Shown here: piece by piece, positions 53,977 to 63,008 of the stretch
Numbering within the stretch: the stretch's first letter is position 1
How the letters are laid out: each line of letters starts with the position of its first letter
DNA from: Planctomycetota bacterium
Lineage (GTDB): Bacteria > Planctomycetota > UBA1135 > UBA2386
Reading direction: 5' to 3'
Assembly: GCA_019636245.1 (NCBI GenBank)
Contig: JAHBXX010000003.1
Location: 124,001 to 188,000, forward strand
Length of the DNA: 64,000 nt
Program-made: the position numbers and the translations under genes
The notes under the pieces: generated by a model
The model's input: the letters and a program-made list of their open reading frames with translations, nothing else
The model's database searches: none
What the model was told of the DNA's origin: nothing

Positions 53977-55602
53977 GTGCGGGCGGTGTCCGCACCGCCG
54001 GACACCTTCCTGGCCGGCGGCACCTACGAACTGCGCTGGCGCCAAGGCGGCGCCGTCGTGGTCACCACCGCGGCGCGGGCGGTGGCGCCGACCGCCCTGT
54101 CCGTCCAGGTGCCCTGGCTGCCGGCTGGCGACTACGAACTCGACGGCGACACCGGACCCGTGGCCTTCCGTGCCGTCTGCACGGTGCTGGACAACCCGCC
54201 GGTGCCCATGCCCGACGCCGTGCCGCAGGTCGCGGCGTTCCGCGCCGACCTGGAGCTACGGCTGGACCAGCTCCGCCAGCAGGTGCTCGGCGAGCCGGAC
54301 TCCGGGCGGCGCGAGGAGCGGCTCTTCAACCTCGCCAGCGTCGCCACGTGGTGCGGCCATCTCGGCGATGGGCTGGCCTGGGCCCCGGCGGAGGACGTGG
54401 TGCAGCTGGCGATGGTGCTGGCGGCCAACCCAGGCCTGCAGACCGCCGGGCCGCCGCCCGCCCGGCCCGGGTTCTCGCGGCTCGCCGCGGTGGCCGAGGC
54501 CATCGGTGACCTTGGCGCTCGCTACGGCCATGGCGCCGCGGCTGTGGCAGCCGGGCTGTTCGGCTTCGAGCCGTTCGTCGTCGAGCTGGCGCTGGTCGCC
54601 TCCGGCCTGCTGGCGATGACCGAGGCGGTGTGCTGGCTCGACCCGGTGCTGGCCGTCCCGTGCCTGCCGCGTGGTGGCTTCGTGGTGACGACCGCGCTGC
54701 CGACGCTCGGCGCCGCCGGCGACCTCGTCTTCGTCGCCGGTCGCCGCCTGGCCGTGCCGCTGCGGGCGCAGATCGAACTCGCCTCACCGACCGCCGCCGA
54801 CGCGACCGTGGCGCTCGAGGATGCGCAGGCGCTGTTCGCGGCGCTCGACGGCTGGCGCGCGTTCGCGGCCGGGCTCGATCCGGCGCTGGCCGAGAAGTGG
54901 CGCGGGGCTCCTGCCGCGGTGGCCGCCGAGGGCACCATCGAGTGGGTCGAAGTCGACGCGCAGCGCCTCGAATTGCTGGCCCAGCCCGAACGGGCGCTGG
55001 AACTGGCGCTCGCCGCGGGGGTGGCGTCGGGCACGGGGCCCGCGGGCCTGGTTGCGACCGTCACGGTCGGCTGCGAACTGCCCGGCCTGGGCCGGTTCGC
55101 GCAGCCGCTCGTTACCGCCGTGGCGCCGCCGCCCGCCGGCATGGTGGCGATCGAGCCCGGCACGTTCACGATGGGTGGCGGCAGCCACGGGCTGCAGCCG
55201 CCGCACCAGGTCACGCTGACGCGGCCGTTCTGGATGGCGCCGTTCGAGGTCACGCAGGCGGAGTTCGCGGCCGTGATCGGCAGCAATCCGTCGGCGTTCC
55301 TCGGTCCGCAGCGTCCCGTCGAGCGCATCACGCTGGCACAGGCGAAGGCCTACGCCGCGGCGCGCACGGCGGCGGCGGCGTTCGCCGGCCAGTTGCCGTC
55401 GGGCTACGTGCTCCGACCGGGCAGGAAGGGTCGTCTACTTGCCGGTTCCGTTCGATCTGCAGGCGGCCGCAGTCGGCGACAGCGTGCAAGTCGTCGTGAC
55501 CATGGCCCCGGTCCTGATTGGAGCCATCTGCGGTGTTCCCACGGCGCCACAGCCGCGTGGCTATGCCGAGCAGTTCCTGTTGGTAGGTTGGGATCTCCCT
55601 GA
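53977..55602 (+). pseudogene. Broken SUMF1-domain gene, fused out of frame to another gene
   Basis: The frame reads as coding from about 53880 to 55420. Its end is a formylglycine-generating-enzyme-type (SUMF1) domain: M-V-A-I-E-P-G-T-F-T-M-G-G, V-T-Q-A-E-F, N-P-S-A-F, then L-P-S-G-Y-V-L-R, where the family continues with L-P-T-E-A-E-W-E. Just there (about 55415-55425) the domain stops, and the frame runs on with sequence unlike any SUMF1 protein, while a different frame takes over as coding. The rest of the domain, well over 100 residues, is missing. The N-terminus also lacks a clear start: a lipobox-like F-A-A-C lies at 53887-53898 in the same frame but no start codon precedes it there. GTG at 53977 is only the first usable one. 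Confidence 0.6.
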
Positions 55603-56326
55603 AGGCACGGAGCTCCTGCAAGCCTATTCACCCACCCAGAGAGCCTGGGCCGCGCGCATCTCCGAGCAGCTGCGTCGCCTCCATCCGTTCGCCGTAACGC
55701 AGCATGCGATCTTGGTGGCGACCGAGCGCGTAGCGGATGCGGCGGCCGTCGAAGCCGATGCGGCGGTTGCGATCGGTGGGCAGGAGGCGGCCAGGGAACG
55801 CGTTCGTTTCCCCTTGGCGACCCAGTGGACCCCAGCGGACTGCACCGTCGTCGAACTGGGCGGCCTGCCCGTGCCCTGCGAGGTCATCGTGCAGACCCCG
55901 CACCTGCCCGGCCTGTTGGCGGGTGACGGCCTGCGATCCTATCGGCCGGTCGATTCCGGCAACGGCCTGCATCGCTTCCTCGTGCCGGCGGATGAGTACC
56001 AGCTGGTGCCGGCCTGGGGCATCGCACCGCAGCATGCCTACCGACAGGACGTGCGCGTCGAGCCCGGTCGTCTGTTGGAGGTCGCCCCTCTCTGGGGGCT
56101 GGGCGTGCTGGAGATCCGGTCCGAGGGACCTCGGGGTTCGTTCGCAGCGGTAGCTGCCCGCGGGCGGGGCGGAATGATGAAGTTCGCTCCGGAACAGTTG
56201 CCGGCGCTCGTGGACGTGGCTCCTGGTGAGTACCTCGTGCACGTGTTGGACGACGCCGGGCAGCAGGTGTCGGAGCAGGTGGTGCGCGTCGACTCGAGCG
56301 AGCGGGTCGTCGTGGTCGTGCCGTAG
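55439..56326 (+). pseudogene. 3' remnant of a second gene with no start of its own
   Basis: This frame is coding in character from about 55425 to the TAG at 56326 and yields about 300 residues. It has no ATG or ribosome-binding site; the first available start is TTG at 55439, next to the break in the SUMF1 gene. The protein is beta-rich with three regions separated by V-V-V-T, V-I-V-Q-T-P-H-L-P-G and V-R-V-E-P-G-R-L-L-E-V, somewhat like carboxypeptidase-regulatory/transthyretin-like modules, but this is uncertain. It seems to be the tail of another gene joined by a deletion or an assembly join. Wobble positions contain more A and T than in the gene to the left. Confidence 0.5.
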
Positions 56327-56385
56327 CCGTGCAGCGGGGTTTGCAGGGATGCAACCCAGGGTCGCCGCCCCGTAGCATCCGGCCG

Positions 56386-58017
56386 ATGCTCGCCGGGCTC
56401 CTCGTCACCATGTTCGTGGGCCTGCCCGTGGCCCAGGAACCGTCGGCTGCACCGTCCGCGAACCTGCAACTGAGCGGCGCCGCGATCTTCACCGGCACGC
56501 CGCTCGACTGGCCGGGCCCGCTGTACGTGCGCGACGGCCGGATCGTCGACAGCGAGCCGATGCCGCCGGGCACCGACGGGCCGATGCTCGCGCTGCCCGG
56601 TGCGTTCGTGATGCCCGGACTGCAGGACGCGCACGGCCATTTGCTCGGGCTCGGCACGGCGCTGGCCGAAGTCGACCTGGTCGGCGCCGCTTCGTTCGCC
56701 GAGGTCGTGGCCCGCGCCGCGGCCAAGGCAGCGACGCTGCCTGCGGGCGAATGGGTGCTCGGTCGCGGCTGGGACCAGAACCGCTGGGTCGACACCGCGA
56801 TGCCGCACCATGCGGCCCTGTCGGCGGCGATCCCCGACCATCCGGTGTGGCTGGGGCGCGTCGATGGCCATGCCGGGCTCGCGAACGCGCGCGCCCTGGC
56901 GGCCGCCGGCATCGTTCGCGACACCGCGGCGCCCCGTGGCGGCGAGATCCTGCGCGACGCGGCCGGCGAGCCGTCCGGAGTGCTCGTCGATGCCGCGATG
57001 GCGCTGGTGCAGCCGCCTCCGCCGTCGCCGGCCGCGGTGCGCGAGCGCCTGCTGGCGGCGCACGACGCCTGCCTGCAGCACGGCCTGACCTGCGTGCACG
57101 ACGCCGGCGTGTCCGCCGCGGTGCTCGAGCAGATGCTGGCGCTGCACCGCGAAGGCCGCTGGCGGCTGCGCACCTACGTGCTGCTCGATCCCGGCGAGAC
57201 CGAACTGATTCGGCGCGGCCCGTGGCGGACGGACGACGGCCTGGTCGTCGTGCGGGCCGTCAAGGCCTACGCCGACGGCGCGCTCGGCTCGCGCGGCGCC
57301 GCCCTGCTGGCGCCGTACGCCGACCGGCCGAACTGGAAGGGCCTGCTGCTGAACACCACCGCCGGCATCCACGACCTCGCCCAGCGCTGTGCCGACGCCG
57401 GCATGCAGCTGTGCGTGCATGCGATCGGCGATGCCGCCAACCGCGCCGTGCTCGACGCCTACGCGACCGTGCGCTGCGCCGGCGGCCTGGCCGCCCGCCG
57501 GTTCCGCATCGAGCACGCGCAGGTGGTCGACGCGGCGGACTTCGTGCGCTTCCGGGGGCTGGGCGTGCTGCCGTCGATGCAGCCCGTGCACCTGACCTCG
57601 GACATGCCGTGGGCGCCGCAGCGGCTCGGTCCCGAGCGCACGCAGTACGCCTACGCGTGGCGCCGCTTCCACGCGCTCGGCGTCGTGGTGCCGTTCGGCA
57701 GCGACTTCCCGGTCGAGCCGGTCGATCCGCGCCGCGGGCTGTACGCCGCGGCGACCACCCGCAGCCCCGATGGCGGCGACGAACTGCGGCCCGACCAGAA
57801 GCTGTCGCGCGAGCAGGCGCTGCGCGGCTTCACCCTGCACGCTGCCCACGCCATGTTCGCCGAGCGCGACCTCGGCACCCTCGAGGTCGGCAAGCTGGCG
57901 GACCTGACGGTGTTCGACCGCGACCTGCGCACGTGCAGCGACGCGGACCTGCTCGCGGCGAGGGTGTTGCTGACCATCGTCGCCGGCCGGGTGGTGTACG
58001 ACGGCCGCGGCCGGTAG
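56386..58017 (+). CDS. YtcJ-like exported amidohydrolase
   Basis: A 543-residue metal-dependent hydrolase with an N-terminal signal peptide (about 1-17). The H-x-H site is D-A-H-G-H (about 81-85), the carbamylated-type lysine position is V-K-A-Y-A-D-G (about 298), further metal ligands are H-A-I-G-D (about 345) and E-H-A-Q, and the catalytic Asp is in F-G-S-D-F (about 440). The YtcJ/AmiD3 family cleaves amides of unknown substrates. Start ATG at 56386. It is followed 12 bases later by larE. Confidence 0.86.
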   Translation: MLAGLLVTMFVGLPVAQEPSAAPSANLQLSGAAIFTGTPLDWPGPLYVRDGRIVDSEPMPPGTDGPMLALPGAFVMPGLQDAHGHLLGLGTALAEVDLVGAASFAEVVARAAAKAATLPAGEWVLGRGWDQNRWVDTAMPHHAALSAAIPDHPVWLGRVDGHAGLANARALAAAGIVRDTAAPRGGEILRDAAGEPSGVLVDAAMALVQPPPPSPAAVRERLLAAHDACLQHGLTCVHDAGVSAAVLEQMLALHREGRWRLRTYVLLDPGETELIRRGPWRTDDGLVVVRAVKAYADGALGSRGAALLAPYADRPNWKGLLLNTTAGIHDLAQRCADAGMQLCVHAIGDAANRAVLDAYATVRCAGGLAARRFRIEHAQVVDAADFVRFRGLGVLPSMQPVHLTSDMPWAPQRLGPERTQYAYAWRRFHALGVVVPFGSDFPVEPVDPRRGLYAAATTRSPDGGDELRPDQKLSREQALRGFTLHAAHAMFAERDLGTLEVGKLADLTVFDRDLRTCSDADLLAARVLLTIVAGRVVYDGRGR

Positions 58018-58029
58018 AACGGGCCGCCG

Positions 58030-58866
58030 ATGCTGCCCGCGACCGCATCCCTGCCCTACGAGCAGAAGCTCGAAAGCCTGCGCCAGGCCCTCGCGGCGTT
58101 GCCCGGCGCCGTGGTCGCGTTCTCCGGCGGCGTCGATTCGACCGCGCTCTTGCACGCCTGCCGCGGCGCGCTCGGCGACCGCACCGTCGCGGTCACGGCG
58201 GACTCGCCGTCGTTGCCGCGCGCGGAGCTGGCCGAGGCCGAGGCGCTCGCCCGCGAACTGGCGGTGCGCCACGTCGTGCTGCCGACGCACGAACTCGAAC
58301 GGCCGGGCTACCGCGCGAACGCCGGCGACCGCTGCTACCACTGCAAGCAGGAGCTGTTCGTCACCGTGGCGGCGCGCCGCGCGGCGATCGCGCCTCTGGA
58401 CTGGTGCGTCGTCTACGGCGCGATCACCGACGACCTCGGCGACCATCGCCCCGGGCAACGCGCCGCCGCCGAGCACGGCGTGCGTGCGCCGCTGGTCGAA
58501 GCCGGCTTCGCCAAGGACGACGTGCGGCGCTACAGCCGCGAACACGGCCTGCGCACCGCCGACAAGCCGAGCTTCGCGTGCCTGTCGTCACGCGTACCCT
58601 ACGGCACGCCGATCGACGCCGCCGTGCTGCGGCGCATCGAGCAGGCCGAGGCGGTGCTGCGCGAGCTCGGCTTCCGCCAGTTCCGCGTGCGCCACCACGA
58701 CACGCTGGCGCGCATCGAGGTGGCGCCCGACGAGCTCGAGCGGGCGTTCGCCGTCCGCACCGCGCTCGGGGAACGCATCCGCCGCACCGGCTACCTCTAC
58801 GTCGCGCTCGACGTGTTCGGTTACCGCAGCGGCTCGCTGAACGAACTGCTGACGAGGAGCACTTGA
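58030..58866 (+). CDS. larE: LarE, ATP-dependent sacrificial sulfur transferase
   Basis: A 278-residue PP-loop protein. The nucleotide site S-G-G-V-D-S-T is at 32-38, C-Y-H-C-K (102-106) is conserved, and Cys184 in A-C-L-S-S-R matches the LarE cysteine that donates its sulfur to make the nickel-pincer nucleotide cofactor of lactate racemase. Some LarE proteins instead use an iron-sulfur cluster; the Cys102/Cys105 pair leaves that possible. No larA, larB or larC lies in the window. The stop shares one base with the next ATG (TGATG). Confidence 0.9.
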   Translation: MLPATASLPYEQKLESLRQALAALPGAVVAFSGGVDSTALLHACRGALGDRTVAVTADSPSLPRAELAEAEALARELAVRHVVLPTHELERPGYRANAGDRCYHCKQELFVTVAARRAAIAPLDWCVVYGAITDDLGDHRPGQRAAAEHGVRAPLVEAGFAKDDVRRYSREHGLRTADKPSFACLSSRVPYGTPIDAAVLRRIEQAEAVLRELGFRQFRVRHHDTLARIEVAPDELERAFAVRTALGERIRRTGYLYVALDVFGYRSGSLNELLTRST

Positions 58867-60221
58867 TGCCGCGCCGTGCCACCGCCCTGGTCGCTGCCGC
58901 CCTGGTCGCTGCGGGCGCGCGCGCGCAGGACGATCCGATCACCGAGGCCCGCGTGCGGGAGACCGTGGCGTGGCTCGCCGCCGACGAACGGCGTGGCCGC
59001 GACACCGGCAGCCCCGAGCTCGAGCAGGTCGCCGACTGGATCGCCGAGCGCTTCGCCCAGGCAGGGCTCGAGCCGGTGCCCGAGCTGGGCTGGTTCCACG
59101 GCTGGACCTTGCCCGGGCTGCGGCTGGACCCGGCGGGCGTGCAGGTCGTGCTGCGGCGCAAGCTCGGCAACGACACGGCGGAGTTCCCGCTGGCGGCGGG
59201 CGCGGACGTGCGCTGGTGGCGCCCCGGTGACGTGCCGAACGGCCGGGACGACGCCAGCACGGTGGCGTCCGCCGACGACGCGGCGCTGCAGCAGATGCTG
59301 CTGGCGAAGTCGGCGCGCCGGCCGGTGTTCCTCGAGGTCGCGGAAGACGATCCGGACTGGCTGCGGGCCGCCGGCCCGCACGTGCTGCTCGCCGGCCGCC
59401 GCGCGGCGGCCAAGCCGGTGTTCCTGGTGCGCAAGGGCGTGCTGCCTCAGGCGCCCGCCGACGATCGCGAGGTGGCCTGGTCGGCCACCTGGTCGACGCC
59501 GGCGGCCGAAACCGTCGAGGTGCCGTTGCGCAACGTCATGGGGCTCCTGCCCGGCACCACGCAGGCCGACGAGCACGTCGTCGTCAGCGCCCACTACGAC
59601 CACCTCGGCGTCGGCCGTCCGGTGGGGGGCGACGCGATCTACAACGGCGCCGACGACAACGCCTCCGGCACCATGGCGGTGCTGCTGCTGGCGGAGGCGC
59701 TGCGCCGGCAGCCGGCGCCCCGGCGCAGCATCCTGTTCGTCTGCTTCGCCGCCGAGGAGCGTGGCCTGCTCGGCTCGGCGGCCTTCTGCGAACGGCCCCC
59801 GGTGCCGCTGGAGCGCGTCGTCGTCAACCTGAACCTCGAGATGATCGGCCGGCCGGAGCCCGGCAACGAGGGCAAGGCCTGGGTCACCGGCCGCGACCTC
59901 AGCGACTTCGCGGCCATCCTCGAGGGGCCGCTGCAGCGCAGCGGCGTGCTGCTCGTCGACTTCCGCATGGCCGACACGCTGTTCGCCGCCAGCGACAACT
60001 GGTCGTTCGTGCGGCACGGCATCGTCGCGCACTCGGTCAGCGCCGGCTCCCTGCACCGCGACTACCATCGGCCGAGCGACGAGGCCGACCGGCTCGACGT
60101 GGCGCACATGGCGCGCATCGTGCGCGGACTGGCGGCGGCGGTGCGGGAACTCGCCGACCGGGATGCGCCGCCGGCCTGGAACGAGAAGGGCCGCGCCCGG
60201 GTCGAACGGGCGCGGCGCTGA
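58866..60221 (+). CDS. Exported M28-family zinc aminopeptidase
   Basis: A 451-residue protein with an N-terminal signal peptide (about 1-20, ending A-R-A-Q). Metal ligands and catalytic residues of M28 are all visible: His243 and Asp245 (S-A-H-Y-D-H-L), Asp263 (G-A-D-D-N-A-S-G), the Glu pair 297-298 (A-A-E-E-R-G-L), and the late H-R-D-Y-H-R-P-S-D. An N-terminal PA-like inserted region (about 90-215) lies before the catalytic core. It should release amino acids or degrade peptides in the periplasm. ATG at 58866 overlaps larE by one base. Confidence 0.88.
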   Translation: MPRRATALVAAALVAAGARAQDDPITEARVRETVAWLAADERRGRDTGSPELEQVADWIAERFAQAGLEPVPELGWFHGWTLPGLRLDPAGVQVVLRRKLGNDTAEFPLAAGADVRWWRPGDVPNGRDDASTVASADDAALQQMLLAKSARRPVFLEVAEDDPDWLRAAGPHVLLAGRRAAAKPVFLVRKGVLPQAPADDREVAWSATWSTPAAETVEVPLRNVMGLLPGTTQADEHVVVSAHYDHLGVGRPVGGDAIYNGADDNASGTMAVLLLAEALRRQPAPRRSILFVCFAAEERGLLGSAAFCERPPVPLERVVVNLNLEMIGRPEPGNEGKAWVTGRDLSDFAAILEGPLQRSGVLLVDFRMADTLFAASDNWSFVRHGIVAHSVSAGSLHRDYHRPSDEADRLDVAHMARIVRGLAAAVRELADRDAPPAWNEKGRARVERARR

Positions 60222-60239
60222 TCGGCGGCCCTGCGGGCC

Positions 60240-60824
60240 TCAGCGCGGCAGGTCGCCGGGTCGCCAGCTGCGGTCCTTGATCTGCATCGGCGGGTATTCG
60301 CGGCGCAGCCGTTCCGGCGCCGGCGGATCGAGCGGCTCCTCGTCGACCTCGCGGATCGCGGTGCAGCGGATGCGCCAGCTCCAGCCCGGCTGCAGGTGCG
60401 CGTCGTATGTCGGCGTGCGCAGTTCGTCGGAGTAGTAGCTGCCGCGTGCGATCGCCATCGGCACCGGGATGATGCAGTTGCAGGCCTGGCTCGAGACCAC
60501 GCGGCCCTCGGCGTCGAGCACGTCGAGCGCGACCCACGCCTGCACCAGCGGCTTGTCGGTCCGGTTCTGGTAGTGGAAGCGACAGCGCACGTAGGCGCTG
60601 CCCGGCCAGCCGTCGAGCGAGACCTCGCGCACCGTGACCCGCCCGTCGGCGGGGAAGTCGAACTCGATCGGCGTCGTGTTCTGTTCGCGGAACACCTGCT
60701 GCAGGGCCTGCAGGCGGCGGAGCTCCGTCTCGAGCACGTGGTCGGGACGGCCGGTGGCGACGGGGGTTGCGCAGGCGGCGGCGAACAGGAGGCCGATGGC
60801 GGCGAGGGGGAGTCGTGCGGTCAT
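60240..60824 (-). CDS. YcfL-like (DUF1425) lipoprotein
   Basis: A 194-residue lipoprotein with a signal peptide and a lipobox-like F-A-A-A-C at about residues 14-18. The rest is a single domain with V-R-C-R-F-H-Y-Q-N-R-T-D-K-P and A-W-V-A-L-D-V-L-D segments, which resembles the YcfL/DUF1425 fold (beta-sandwich). In E. coli YcfL is near LpoB in peptidoglycan-related clusters, but its role is unknown. ATG at 60824 is preferred to one ten codons earlier, which would add polar residues before the signal peptide. It converges with the M28 gene. Confidence 0.68.
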   Translation of the reverse strand: MTARLPLAAIGLLFAAACATPVATGRPDHVLETELRRLQALQQVFREQNTTPIEFDFPADGRVTVREVSLDGWPGSAYVRCRFHYQNRTDKPLVQAWVALDVLDAEGRVVSSQACNCIIPVPMAIARGSYYSDELRTPTYDAHLQPGWSWRIRCTAIREVDEEPLDPPAPERLRREYPPMQIKDRSWRPGDLPR

Positions 60825-60973
60825 GGGCGGCGTCGCGGGCAAGGACCGTTCCAAGGCTAACGGTTCCGACGACCGGCGTGGGGCCCGCCTTCCCGCGTGC
60901 TTGCCTCCCGGGCGGCGGGGCCGGCGATCGCGGCCTTGACCGCGGCTGCCCGCTCCAACATCGTGCGCCCCGC

Positions 60974-62422
60974 ATGTTCGACTCCCTCGCCAACGCGCTC
61001 GGCAAGGCCTACCGCGCCATCGTCGGGCAGAAGGTCCTGACCGAGGCGAACGTCGACGAGGGCATCCGCGCGGTGCGCCAGGCGCTGCTCGAGGCCGACG
61101 TGAACTTCCAGGTCGCCAAGGAGTTCACCGCCGACGTCCGGCAGCGGGTGCTCGGCCAGAAGGTCATCGGCTCGGTCGAACCCGGCCAGCAGTTCGTCAA
61201 GTGCTTCCACGATGCGTTGACCGACCTGCTCGGCGGCCAGGCGACGGGGCTGCCGGTCGCCGACCAGCCGCCGCTGGTGCTGATGCTGTGCGGCCTGCAG
61301 GGCAGCGGCAAGACGACGACCGCGGCGAAGCTGGCGCTGTGGTTGCGCAAGCAGCGGAAGAAGAACCCGCTGCTGGTCGCCGCCGATCTGCAGCGCCCGG
61401 CCGCCGTCGAACAGTTGCAGAGCCTCGGCCGCCAGCTCGGGATCGCCGTGCACGCCGAGGGCACCAAGGCCCGGCCGCCGGAGGTCTGCCAGCGCGGCAT
61501 CGCCTTCGCGAAGGCGCACGGCCACGACGTGGTCCTCCTCGACACGGCCGGGCGCCTGCACATCGACGAGGCGCTGATGCGCGAGGTGCAGGAGGTGCAC
61601 GCTCTCTGTCGGCCGCACGGCGTGCTGCTGGTCTGCGATGCGATGCTCGGTCAGGACGCGGTGAACTCGGCCAAGGAGTTCCACGCCCGGCTGCCGCTGC
61701 ACGGGCTGATCCTGACCAAGGTCGATGGCGACGCGCGCGGCGGCGCCGCGCTGTCGATCGTCAAGGTCACCGGTCGCCCGATCCTGTTCGCCGGCATCGG
61801 CGAGAAGCCCGACGACCTCGAGGAGTTCGATCCGGCGCGCATGGCCGGGCGCATCCTCGGCATGGGCGACGTCGTAGGCCTGGTCGAGAAGGCCCAGTCG
61901 GTGATCGACGAGAAGGAGGCCGAGAAGGCGGCGCGCAAGCTGCAGAAGGGCCAGTTCGACTTCGAGGATTTCCTCGCGCAGATGAACATGGTGCGCAAGC
62001 TCGGGCCGCTGAAGAAGGTGCTCGGCATGCTGCCCGGCGTGGGATCCATGCTGAAGGACGCCGACTTCGACGACTCGCACATGAAGCGCATCGAGGCGAT
62101 CGTGCTGTCGATGACGCCGAAGGAGCGCCGGCGGCCCGAACTCATCGACCTGCCGCGCCGCCGTCGCATCGCCGCCGGCAGCGGCAACGATCTCGACGCC
62201 GTGAACGGCATGATCAAGCAGTTCAAGGCGATGCAGGACCTGATGAAGCGCCTCGGCAAGGGCGGTGGGCTGCCGCCCGGCCTCGACCAGATGCTGGGCG
62301 GGGGCGGCCTGCCGGGCGGGCCTGGCGGAGGCGCTGGCGGCCTGCCGGGCGGCTTTCCTGGCGGCGGGCGGGGCTTCCCCGGCGGCTTCCCGGGTGGCTT
62401 CCCCGGCCGCCGCCGGCGCTGA
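60974..62422 (+). CDS. ffh: Signal recognition particle protein Ffh
   Basis: A 482-residue Ffh. The N domain (about 1-85) is followed by the G domain with G-L-Q-G-S-G-K-T at 107-114, D-T-A-G-R and T-K-V-D, and by the M domain with R-R-R-R-I-A-A-G-S-G (about 395-404), which binds SRP RNA. It directs ribosomes making membrane proteins to FtsY. After about residue 430 the tail is a glycine/proline-rich array of G-G-x-P-G-G units instead of the usual short methionine-rich end. Start ATG at 60974. rpsP follows by 102 bases. Confidence 0.96.
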   Translation: MFDSLANALGKAYRAIVGQKVLTEANVDEGIRAVRQALLEADVNFQVAKEFTADVRQRVLGQKVIGSVEPGQQFVKCFHDALTDLLGGQATGLPVADQPPLVLMLCGLQGSGKTTTAAKLALWLRKQRKKNPLLVAADLQRPAAVEQLQSLGRQLGIAVHAEGTKARPPEVCQRGIAFAKAHGHDVVLLDTAGRLHIDEALMREVQEVHALCRPHGVLLVCDAMLGQDAVNSAKEFHARLPLHGLILTKVDGDARGGAALSIVKVTGRPILFAGIGEKPDDLEEFDPARMAGRILGMGDVVGLVEKAQSVIDEKEAEKAARKLQKGQFDFEDFLAQMNMVRKLGPLKKVLGMLPGVGSMLKDADFDDSHMKRIEAIVLSMTPKERRRPELIDLPRRRRIAAGSGNDLDAVNGMIKQFKAMQDLMKRLGKGGGLPPGLDQMLGGGGLPGGPGGGAGGLPGGFPGGGRGFPGGFPGGFPGRRRR

Positions 62423-62524
62423 TCGCGGCCGGCGCAGCAGGAAAAAGGGCTGGCAAGTGCCCGAGCCATCTGGTTTGCTTCTCGCCCCCTTTCGCGGGTC
62501 CACGACGCACGGAGACAGGTTCCC

Positions 62525-62911
62525 TTGGCAGTCACGCTTCGCCTGAAACGCTTTGGACGCCTCAACCATCCGACCTACCGGGTGGTGGCCACCGATCCGC
62601 GCTTCCCGCGCGACGGCCGCATCATCGAGGCCCTCGGTTACTACCTGCCCCTGATGCCCCGTGCGCAGGAGCAGCTGAAGCTCAACACCGACCGCATCCA
62701 GTACTGGCTGTCGGTCGGTGCCCGGCCTTCGGCGACGGTCGCGACGATGATCGAGAAGTCCGGGCTGGTCGTACCGGTGCCGAAGAAGCCCGAGCGCAAG
62801 CGGAGCAAGGGCAAGCCGGCGGCGTTCGTGCCGCCGAAGAAGAAGGTGCGCAAGCCGAAGGCGCAGCGCCGCGCCGAGAAGGCCGCGCGCGCCGCGGCCG
62901 GCAAGAAGTAG
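62525..62911 (+). CDS. rpsP: Small ribosomal subunit protein bS16
   Basis: A 128-residue bS16. Residues 1-80 are the normal fold (start A-V-T-L-R-L-K-R-F-G, and Y-R-V-V-A-T-D-P-R-F-P-R-D-G-R). The last 45 residues form a strongly basic Lys/Arg/Ala-rich tail, longer than in most bacteria and likely disordered or RNA-contacting. The start is TTG at 62525 with GGAG 9-12 bases before it; no ATG lies in the right place. The ffh-rpsP order is conserved in many genomes, but the usual rimM and trmD do not follow. Confidence 0.94.
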   Translation: MAVTLRLKRFGRLNHPTYRVVATDPRFPRDGRIIEALGYYLPLMPRAQEQLKLNTDRIQYWLSVGARPSATVATMIEKSGLVVPVPKKPERKRSKGKPAAFVPPKKKVRKPKAQRRAEKAARAAAGKK

Positions 62912-63008
62912 CCGCTCCGCGCGCCGTCGACGGCGGCTGCCGGCCGCGCCGTCGGCGGTCTGGTCGTTGGCGCCGTACCGCCTGCTGAACCCCGCCGCCT
63001 GCCGGGCC

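Noticed and set aside
62911..63008. Palindrome GCCGTCGACGGC after rpsP as a terminator
   Set aside because: It has no spacer for a loop and no T run; short GC palindromes are common by chance here.
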